Source: Ramlibacter sp. (lineage in GTDB: Bacteria > Pseudomonadota > Gammaproteobacteria > Burkholderiales > Burkholderiaceae_C). From it: a DNA stretch of 5,427 nt. Under the pieces are notes generated by a model, which made no database searches, was not told the origin of the DNA, and saw only the letters and a list, made by a program, of their open reading frames with translations. Below, piece by piece: positions 1-5,427 of the stretch. Where the stretch lies: assembly GCA_021156245.1 (NCBI GenBank), contig JAJNBO010000418.1, forward strand, positions 1-5,427, written 5' to 3'. The translations under genes and the position numbers were made by a program. Numbering within the stretch: position 1 is the first letter of the stretch; every line of letters starts with the position of its first letter.

Positions 1-1
1 C

Positions 2-463
2 ACGACCGACGCGGTGCTGGCGCAGCCGGGGCGACCGGTGGTCATCGAGCGCTGGGGCGGCCCGCCCGTGGAAGGCCGGGTGCGCCGCGTGGAGCCGGCG
101 GCCTTCACCAAGGTGTCGGCGCTGGGCATCGAGGAACAACGTGTCAACGTGCTGATCGACGTCACTTCCCCGCCGCAGGCCTGGCGCGCGATGGGCGACG
201 GCTTCCGGGTGACGGCGCGGATCATCACCGCGAGCGCAGACGGGGCCACGCTCGTTCCCGTCGGTGCGATCTTTCCACACGGTGAAGGCATGGCCGTCTA
301 CAAGCTGGACGGACGGCGCGCGCGGCTGGTGCCGGTAAAGGTCGTGGCACGCAACGCCATTGAAGCTTCGGTGCAGGACAGCCTGGCGGCCGGCGACAAG
401 GTCGTCATCTATCCCCCGGCCGCACTGGCCGACGGAAAACGGGTGAAAGTCAGGACCCCCTGA
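2..463 (+). CDS. HlyD-family efflux periplasmic adaptor, C-terminal part (5' end outside window)
   Basis: The frame is open from base 2, so the start codon and N-terminal half (membrane anchor, lipoyl and hairpin domains) lie upstream. The visible 153 residues are the C-terminal half of a membrane-fusion/adaptor protein. A beta-barrel segment contains VEGRVRRVEPAAFTKVSALG, followed by EEQRVNVLID (about residues 23-53). After it comes a membrane-proximal segment with TLVPVGAIF, VYKLDGRRARLVPVKV and a terminal AAGDKVVIYPPAALADGKRVKV. Such proteins bridge an inner-membrane RND or ABC exporter and an outer-membrane channel in the periplasm. The transporter partner would lie upstream and is not visible. 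The protein is clearly different from the second adaptor encoded at 2733-3996. No transmembrane segment or catalytic motif is expected in this part. The gene ends 9 nt before the convergent usp gene, so it is the last gene of its transcription unit. The family is confident; the pump class (ABC or RND) is not. Confidence 0.88.
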   Translation, partial: TTDAVLAQPGRPVVIERWGGPPVEGRVRRVEPAAFTKVSALGIEEQRVNVLIDVTSPPQAWRAMGDGFRVTARIITASADGATLVPVGAIFPHGEGMAVYKLDGRRARLVPVKVVARNAIEASVQDSLAAGDKVVIYPPAALADGKRVKVRTP

Positions 464-472
464 GGGTGTCGT

Positions 473-928
473 TCAGGCCTTCGGCTCGTCCATCCGCACC
501 AGGAGCACCGGCACCGGGCTGATGCGTGCCACGCCCTCGGCCGCACTGCCCAGCGTCAGCCGCGTGAAGCCGCGCCGGCCGTGCGTGCCCATGACGATCG
601 CGTCGCAGGCATGCTGCGCGGCCTGCTCGACAATGACATCGGCCACGCGCTTGCCGGTAACCTCGCGCAGCAGGGTTTCGCAGTGCACGGAGGCTGCCTC
701 CGCCTCGTGCTTGGCTTTGGCCAGCACATCGAGCCCATATTGGCGCAGGCGCTTGAGCATTTCTTCGTAACCTGCGGCTGAAGTCATCTCGGACAGGGTG
801 GTGTAGTCGTCCACCACATGCAGGAAAAGCAGCCGGGTGCTCTGGCCGGACGCCAGTTTCACGGCTTCGCGAAGGCCGCGCTCCGAAGTGGCGCTGCCGT
901 CGACGGGGACAAGAATTCTCTGATACAT
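473..928 (-). CDS. Universal stress protein, UspA family, single domain
   Basis: A 151-residue single Usp domain, the usual length for the family. It opens with the first beta strand YQRILVPVDGS carrying Asp10, which in ATP-binding Usp proteins contacts adenine. FLHVVDD forms the second strand. Near the C-terminus is the ATP-binding signature G-x2-G-x9-G-S, seen as Gly114, Gly117, Gly127 and Ser128 in MGTHGRRGFTRLTLGSAAEG. The final strand is PVPVLLVR. The intact signature predicts an ATP-binding cytoplasmic protein, probably a dimer. Family members help cells survive starvation, oxygen limitation or other stress, but the specific role here cannot be told. The ATG at 928 is preferred because AGGAGG lies 4 nt upstream; a longer frame at 450-1043 is a shadow in another phase. 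The gene converges on the upstream adaptor and diverges from the small gene at 1042. An inverted repeat 44 nt upstream of the start may control it. Confidence 0.96.
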   Translation of the reverse strand: MYQRILVPVDGSATSERGLREAVKLASGQSTRLLFLHVVDDYTTLSEMTSAAGYEEMLKRLRQYGLDVLAKAKHEAEAASVHCETLLREVTGKRVADVIVEQAAQHACDAIVMGTHGRRGFTRLTLGSAAEGVARISPVPVLLVRMDEPKA

Positions 929-932
929 GACG

Positions 933-938
933 CCTCCT
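933..938 (-). promoter_or_regulatory. Ribosome binding site of usp
   Basis: On the minus strand this reads AGGAGG, a full match to the Shine-Dalgarno core, with 4 nt (CGTC) before the ATG ending at 928. It is the strongest ribosome binding site in the window. It fixes the usp start and suggests efficient translation. The spacing is slightly short, which is usually tolerated. Confidence 0.8.
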
Positions 939-971
939 GTTGACCGCTATGGCCATTGTGATCGATTCCGC

Positions 972-985
972 TTGAGAAATCTCAA
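972..985. promoter_or_regulatory. Inverted repeat TTGAGA-AA-TCTCAA, candidate FNR/CRP-family operator
   Basis: Bases 972-977 (TTGAGA) are the exact reverse complement of 980-985 (TCTCAA), separated by AA. The 14-bp length and the outer TTGA...TCAA match the geometry of FNR/Anr/Dnr boxes (consensus TTGAT-N4-ATCAA). The fifth base of each half-site is G/C instead of T/A. The site lies in the divergent region between usp and the small gene, ending 43 nt before the usp ATG and 56 nt before the ATG at 1042. Usp genes are known targets of FNR-type regulators in several proteobacteria, so control of usp is plausible. On the minus strand the repeat also offers TTGAGA as a -35-like element, with CACAAT (955-960) as a poor -10 at 19 nt spacing. 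The symmetry is certain; the function is inferred. Confidence 0.4.
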
Positions 986-1041
986 CGCACACGGAGCCGG
1001 TGCGTCCAATATCGGTGCATGAACTCGACGGGATACTCATC

Positions 1042-1257
1042 ATGGCCTTACCAGTGCGCGAGAACCACGAGTTGCGCTTCCTGGCGCTTGACGACGGCAG
1101 CGAGGGTTATGCGTTTCCGTGCGATCCCGCGGGCGGTGTCGAACTCGATGGCCTCACCGAACGAGAACGCATCGACTATCTGTATGCGAGGGCGGTCGTG
1201 GGCCGCAAGGTCGCGCCACCGTCGGTAATACCGAAGCCGCCCCACCCACGCCGCTGA
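1042..1257 (+). CDS. Small hypothetical protein (71 aa)
   Basis: I cannot assign a function. The product MALPVRENHELRFLALDD... is a compact soluble protein of 71 residues with no signal peptide or membrane segment. It has one cysteine in YAFPCDPAGGVELDGL, an acidic/basic helix around TERERIDYLYARAVVGRK, and a Pro/Arg-rich tail (PPSVIPKPPHPRR). The layout resembles small conserved hypothetical proteins that I associate with Burkholderiales, with a FPCD-type strand followed by YLYARAVVGR; I cannot confirm a family name. The ATG at 1042 is preferred because the protein-like pattern begins there, with a weak GGGA 8 nt upstream. GTG codons at 1015 and 1000 are in frame and would extend it to 80 or 85 residues. 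Codon use includes TTA, TTG, TTT, ATA and GTA, more AT-tolerant than the efflux genes. It ends 55 nt before the outer-membrane factor gene and is divergent from usp. Confidence 0.65.
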   Translation: MALPVRENHELRFLALDDGSEGYAFPCDPAGGVELDGLTERERIDYLYARAVVGRKVAPPSVIPKPPHPRR

Positions 1258-1301
1258 ACCGAAGCTTGCGGCGGGTCAACCGCGAAAGGCGCCCGCGTCG
1301 C

Positions 1302-1307
1302 TAAATT
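1302..1307 (+). promoter_or_regulatory. Weak -10-like element before the efflux operon
   Basis: TAAATT matches the sigma-70 -10 consensus at 4 of 6 positions and sits in the only short AT-rich patch (TAAATTGAATTGT) of an otherwise GC-rich 55-nt gap. No good -35 hexamer lies 16-18 nt upstream. If the element is real, transcription would start about 6 nt downstream, at or next to the GTG start at 1313, giving a leaderless message. That would fit the absence of a Shine-Dalgarno sequence there. This is a suggestion from spacing only. Confidence 0.2.
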
Positions 1308-1312
1308 GAATT

Positions 1313-2740
1313 GTGTACAGCAACTTGCCCTACCAGCGGGGGCCCGCGAAGCTCTTCGCGGCCCTGATTGGCATACTTTTAACTTCGGGCTGCGCGACAT
1401 ACATCCCCGCCGCGCCCGCGGATGTCGGCGTCGAGATTCCGCCCGGCTGGTCGCAGCCCGCCATCGGCGGCTCGCAGCCGCTCGCGCTGTGGTGGCGGGG
1501 TTTCGGCGATCCACTGCTGGTGGAACTGGTCGACACCGCCCAGCGCGCCAACACCGATCTGGGGATCGCGCAGGCCAACCTGCGTGAAGCACGCGCTCTG
1601 CGCGATGCGGCGGCCGCCGGCCTGTGGCCGAATCTCGCCGTGTCCGCCTCGGCGCGGCGCAGCGGCGGCGGCGGCGCGTCGACCGGCAGCCTCTTCGACG
1701 CCGGCTTCGACGCGGCCTGGGAGCCGGACATCTTCGGCGCTTCACGCCACGGCGTGGGCGTCACCGAAGCCACCGCCCAGGCGCGTGCCCTGACTCTCGC
1801 GGGAGCCGAGGTGTCGGTGGCAGCCGAAGTCGCGACGAGCTACCTGCAGCTGCGCGGCTCGCAGGTCCGCGCCGCCATTGCTCGCGACAACCTTGCCGCA
1901 CAAGAGCAGACCCTGCAGATCGCCCTGTGGCGCGAGCAGGCGGGGCTCGGCTCTTCCCTCGAAACCTCGCAGGCGCGCAGCGCTGTGGAACAGACACGCG
2001 CGCAGCTGCCCGTCTTGCGCGCGAGCATCGCGCAGACCGGCCACGCGCTGGCCGTCCTCACCGGCCAGCCGCCCGCCGCGCTCGATGCACGGCTGGCGCC
2101 GGTCGTCGCGCTCCCGCAGGCGCCCCAGGAGCTGACGCTGGCCATCCCCGCCATCACATTGCGCCAGCGGCCCGATGTCCTCGCCGCCGAATGGCAGCTG
2201 CGCGCGGCGGGCGAGCGTGTGGGCCAAGCCGAAGCGCAGCGAATGCCGGGCGTACAGCTGCGCGCATCGCTGGCCTGGAGCGCGGCGACGCTAGGATCGT
2301 TGGGCAGCATCGATGCCGCCCGTTCGCTGGTGGCGAGTATTGGGCAGACGCTGTTCGACCGCGGGCGGCTGAACGCGCAGCTAGCGGCGCAGGAGGCGGC
2401 GTTCGACGCCGCGCAGCAGTCGTACCGCGCGCGGGTGCTCACGGCCTTGCAGGACGTCGAGGACGCGCTCTACGCGCTCGCGGCGTCGCGCGATCGCGTG
2501 GCGGCGCTCGATGCGGCACTGCTATCCACGCGCGATGCAGTCCTGCTCGCGAACAACCGTTACACGAGCGGCCTGATCGATTTCCAGACCGTGCTGGACA
2601 CCCAGCGCACGCTGCTCAACGTGCAGGACAACCTGGCCTCGGCGCGCACCGAGCTCGCCACCAACCACGTGCGCCTGTACAAGGCACTCGGCGGCGGCTG
2701 GAGCCCCGCCGCCACGAACCCGGGGAACCATCGTGAGTAA
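1313..2740 (+). CDS. NodT-type outer-membrane factor lipoprotein of an efflux pump
   Basis: The 475-residue product is a TolC/OprM-class outer-membrane channel, of normal length for the NodT subfamily. A short basic leader is followed by LFAALIGILLTSGC, a lipoprotein signal with the acylated cysteine at residue 27. Two OEP repeats follow. The first has QRANTDLGIAQANLREARAL and PNLAVSASARR. The second has LRQRPDVLAAEWQLRAA (RPDV at 286-289), LFDRGR (347-352), ALQDVEDALYAL, YTSGLIDFQTVLDTQRTLL (VLDTQ from 427) and LYKALGGGW near the end. Family members trimerise into a duct through the outer membrane and periplasm. The GTG at 1313 is the first start after an in-frame TGA at 1307 and gives a complete signal peptide; no ribosome binding site is visible. 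The gene overlaps the adaptor gene by 8 nt, so the two are probably translationally coupled. The family call is firm; the substrate is unknown. Confidence 0.95.
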   Translation: MYSNLPYQRGPAKLFAALIGILLTSGCATYIPAAPADVGVEIPPGWSQPAIGGSQPLALWWRGFGDPLLVELVDTAQRANTDLGIAQANLREARALRDAAAAGLWPNLAVSASARRSGGGGASTGSLFDAGFDAAWEPDIFGASRHGVGVTEATAQARALTLAGAEVSVAAEVATSYLQLRGSQVRAAIARDNLAAQEQTLQIALWREQAGLGSSLETSQARSAVEQTRAQLPVLRASIAQTGHALAVLTGQPPAALDARLAPVVALPQAPQELTLAIPAITLRQRPDVLAAEWQLRAAGERVGQAEAQRMPGVQLRASLAWSAATLGSLGSIDAARSLVASIGQTLFDRGRLNAQLAAQEAAFDAAQQSYRARVLTALQDVEDALYALAASRDRVAALDAALLSTRDAVLLANNRYTSGLIDFQTVLDTQRTLLNVQDNLASARTELATNHVRLYKALGGGWSPAATNPGNHRE

Positions 2741-3992
2741 CGCTTCCACACTGATGGCCTCGCTGCTCGGCAGCGACGGCGAACGCCCGTGGTGGCGCCG
2801 GCCCGCCACGTGGGGCATGGTACTGCTATTGGCGGCGATCGCCGCCGGGCTCTGGTTCTGGCAGAACAAGCGCACTGCCGACGCCAAGCCGCGCTATGTG
2901 ACCGAACAGGTCACCCGCGGGCGGCTCGTCGTCACCGTCACAGCCAACGGCACCCTGCAGCCCACCAACAAGGCCGACATCGGCAGCGAGCTGTCCGGCA
3001 CCGTGGCGCGCGTGCTCGTGGACGTGAACGACCGCGTGAAGAAGGGCCAGGTGCTGGCCGAGCTGGACACCAGTCGCCTCAACGACCAGGTCACGCGTTC
3101 GCGGGCCGCGCTGGACGTCGGGCAGGCCCGCGTGCGGCAGGCGCAGGCCACGGTGCAGGAGGCGACCGGAAACCTGCAGCGCCTTGAGGAAGTCGCGCGG
3201 CTGAGCGGCGGCCGCGTGCCTTCGCAGGCGGAACTCGCCGAAGGCGGCGCTAGCACGCGCGCAGGCGGAAGCGGCGAGCGCGCAAGCGGGCGTGGCCGAC
3301 GCGAAGGCCGCGCTTAGCGCGGATGAGACCAGCCTGCGCAAGGCATCGATCCGCTCGCCGATCAACGGCGTCGTGCTGTCCCGATCTGTAGACCCGGGCA
3401 ATGCCGTCGCGGCGTCGCTGCAGGCGGTGACGCTGTTCACGCTGGCCGAGGACCTGGCGCAGATGAAGCTCGCCGTGAACGTCGACGAGGCCGACGTCGG
3501 CCAGGTGCGGGACGGCCAGAAGGCGACCTTTACCGTCAGCGCCTACCCGAGCCGCAGCTATCCCGCCACGGTCACGCGCGTGAGCTACGGCTCCACGACC
3601 AAGGACAACGTCGTCACCTACATCGCGGAGCTGAGCGTGGACAACGCGGACCTCACTTTGCGCCCCGGCATGACCGCCAGCGCCCTGGTGGTCGCGGCCG
3701 AGCGGGTGGACGTGATGCAGGTGCCGAACGCCGCGCTTCGGTTCACCCCGCCGGCCGCCGCCGCGAACACCAGCATCGTCGCCAGCCTGATGCCGCGCAT
3801 GCCCGGCCAGCGCACGCGCCGCGCCGGCACGCAGGCCGGGGCCGAGCGCACGGTGTGGGTGCTGCAGGACGGCACGCCACAGGCCGTGCTGGTGCGCACC
3901 GGCGCCACCGATGGCCGGATGACCGAAGTCAGCAGCGACAAGCTCCAGCCCGGCGTGGCAGTGATCACGGAGCAGACGACGGGAAGCGCCAA

Positions 3993-3996
<4 letters not shown>
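2733..3996 (+). pseudogene. MacA-like periplasmic adaptor of an ABC efflux pump, split by a frameshift
   Basis: Two adjoining frames together make one adaptor of about 420 residues. The first frame (from GTG 2733, preceded by GGGGAA) has an N-terminal membrane anchor WGMVLLLAAIAAGLWFW (27-43). It continues with a lipoyl half-motif GSELSGTVARVLVDVNDRVK (84-103) and GQVLAELD, then the first arm and tip of the coiled-coil hairpin (VARLSGGRVPSQAEL). After about 3239 it degenerates into Gly/Arg-rich residues and stops at 3315. The other frame resumes at about 3241 with KAALARAQAEAASAQAGVAD. It continues through SIRSPINGVVLSRSVDPGNA (second lipoyl half), FTLAEDLAQMKLAVNVDEAD and a beta-barrel (GQKATFTVSAYPSRSYPATV). 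A membrane-proximal domain runs to the stop at 3994-3996. No lipobox is present, so anchoring is by the helix. An intact protein would link the MacB-type transporter to the outer-membrane factor. The frames differ by +1. A sequencing error is the main alternative; if so, this is a normal gene. Confidence 0.85.
3205..3314 (+). other. Frameshift interval within the adaptor gene
   Basis: An in-frame TGA at 3202-3204 closes the downstream frame on the left, and TAG at 3315-3317 closes the upstream frame on the right, so the change of frame must lie between them. Family-like residues place it at about 3237-3245: reading gaa ctc gcc, skipping one base, then aag gcg gcg gives ELA-KAALARAQ. An equally good reading is loss of 5 bases between short GAAG repeats, since two more residues (ELAEAKAALARA) would fit the expected hairpin length better. 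I see no recoding signal: no slippery heptamer, no in-frame stop at the junction and no Shine-Dalgarno-like stimulator close by. The GTG at 3292 is a poor restart because it has no clear ribosome binding site and omits the anchor and half of the lipoyl domain. Confidence 0.8.
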
Positions 3997-4741
<745 letters not shown>

Positions 4742-4742
<1 letters not shown>

Positions 4743-5427
4743 TGTGGTGGACCACGCTCATGCTGGCCATGCGGGAGATTCGCCGCAATCTGCTGCGGTC
4801 CTTCCTCACCATCCTCGGCATCGTCATCGGCGTTGGCGCTGTGATCACCATGGTGACGCTCGGCAACGGCGCGACGCAGGCCGTGTCCAACCAGATCTCC
4901 AGCCTGGGCAGCAACCTGCTGATGATCCGCCCCGGCCAGCGGCTCGGACCTGGCGCCGGCGGCGCCGGCGCGCCTGCATTCAAGGAGGCGGACGCCGAGG
5001 CGATCGAGGCGCAGATCGGCGGGATTCGCGCGGTGGCCCCCGCGGCGAACAGCCGCGTCACGGTAATTTTCGGCGCGCGCAACTGGGCCACGTCCATCAC
5101 CGGCAGCACCAACGCCTACTTCGAGACCAACAACTGGCAGATCCAGGACGGCAGGACGTTCACCGACGCTGAGGAGCGCGGGGGCGCAGCGGTCTGCCTG
5201 ATCGGGGCGACAGTGAGGCGCGAGCTGTTCGGCGGCCAGGACCCGCTGGGCGCTTACCTGCGCGTCAAGCAGTTCTCCTGCCAGATCATCGGGCTGCTCG
5301 CATCCAAGGGCCAGGCCGCGATGGGCCAGGACCAGGACGACACCGTGATCCTGCCTTTGCACGCGGTGCAGCGCCGCCTCACCGGCAACCAGAACGTCGG
5401 CACGCTGCTGGTGTCGATGAAGGACGG
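4742..5427 (+). CDS. MacB-type FtsX-like ABC permease, N-terminal part (3' end outside window)
   Basis: The frame opens at an ATG sharing one base with the ATPase stop (TGATG) and stays open for 228 codons to the window edge. The first transmembrane helix is within LLRSFLTILGIVIGVGAVIT (17-36), preceded by a basic stretch REIRRN and followed by TLGNGATQAV, the classic MacB_PCD beginning. The periplasmic domain follows, with LGSNLLMIRPG, a Gly/Ala-rich insert (69-77), VAPAANSRVTVIFGARNW, DGRTFTDAEE, VCLIGATVRRELFGGQDPLG and KGQAAMGQDQDDTVILPL. The three C-terminal helices of the FtsX-like domain should lie beyond the window. MacB-type permeases are thought to export substrates by a periplasmic mechanotransmission mechanism, passing them to the adaptor and outer-membrane factor. 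Cys152 and Cys180 are the only cysteines seen, both periplasmic, and could form a disulfide. The family call is strong; the substrate is unknown. Confidence 0.94.
4952..4969 (+). repeat. 9-bp tandem duplication inside the permease gene
   Basis: Two perfect adjacent copies of GGCGCCGGC occur in the coding frame and encode Gly-Ala-Gly twice (residues 71-76). They sit in a loop after the first periplasmic strand, between MIRPGQR and the AFKEAD helix. Because the unit is three codons, gain or loss of a copy would only change linker length. The GC-only palindromic nature (each unit contains GGCGCC) makes it prone to slippage and to sequencing trouble. Confidence 0.6.

Noticed and set aside
454..470. 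A small hairpin (GACcCCC / GGGtGTC with a 3-nt loop) across the adaptor stop codon, possibly a shared terminator between convergent genes.
   Set aside because: The stem is short with a mismatch, lies partly in coding sequence and has no run of T on either strand; it is too weak to call.
450..1043. A 197-codon minus-strand frame overlapping usp and both flanks.
   Set aside because: The Usp domain with its ATP-binding signature and strong ribosome binding site is in another frame (473-928); this one gives Arg/Ala-rich filler.
1271..1283. GCGG-GTCAA-CCGC inverted repeat between the small gene and the efflux operon.
   Set aside because: A four-base GC stem is expected by chance in this composition and has no T-tract, so neither terminator nor operator can be supported.
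1624..2736. A 370-codon plus-strand frame inside the outer-membrane factor gene.
   Set aside because: Its translation is mostly Arg, Ala and Gly, typical of an out-of-phase reading of GC-rich DNA, while the overlapping frame encodes a full NodT-type protein.
3855..3992. N-terminal extension of the ATPase frame back to 3855.
   Set aside because: It overlaps the conserved C-terminal domain of the adaptor in another phase, lacks similarity to ABC ATPase N-termini, and GTG 3993 has a ribosome binding site and the expected distance to the A-loop.

Overview
The window looks like a chromosomal segment of a high-GC Gram-negative bacterium. The protein styles (a NodT-type outer-membrane lipoprotein, a MacA-like adaptor, a UspA-type protein) fit a betaproteobacterium, most likely of the Burkholderiales/Rhodocyclales kind. 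That placement is inferred from protein style and GC-rich codon use. No 16S rRNA or other phylogenetic marker is present.

Layout. Positions 2-463 hold the C-terminal end of an HlyD-type periplasmic adaptor whose start lies before the window. A UspA-family universal stress protein gene (473-928, minus strand) converges on it with a 9-nt gap. A 113-nt divergent intergenic region separates usp from a small hypothetical gene of 71 codons (1042-1257, plus strand). This region carries a perfect 6-bp inverted repeat with FNR/CRP-box geometry (972-985). A tight plus-strand operon then runs to the window end: NodT-type outer-membrane factor (1313-2740), MacA-like adaptor (2733-3996), MacB-type ATPase (3993-4742) and MacB-type permease (4742 to beyond 5427). 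No stretch over 300 nt lacks a gene.

How the genes work together. The four operon genes overlap by 8, 4 and 1 nt and encode every part of a tripartite ABC efflux pump. The ATPase and permease sit in the inner membrane, the adaptor spans the periplasm, and the outer-membrane factor forms the exit duct. Unlike E. coli MacB, the nucleotide-binding and membrane domains are on separate polypeptides. The substrate cannot be read from the sequence.

Main anomaly. The adaptor reading frame is broken. The N-terminal 169 codons and the C-terminal 251 codons are both clearly MacA-like but lie in different frames, with the switch near 3240 inside the coiled-coil hairpin. This is either a real frameshift that would disable the pump or a sequence error. 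The permease gene has no stop within the window and is annotated here by direct translation.

I found no evidence of a new biological system. The content is ordinary efflux and stress-response gene content with a few points worth checking.
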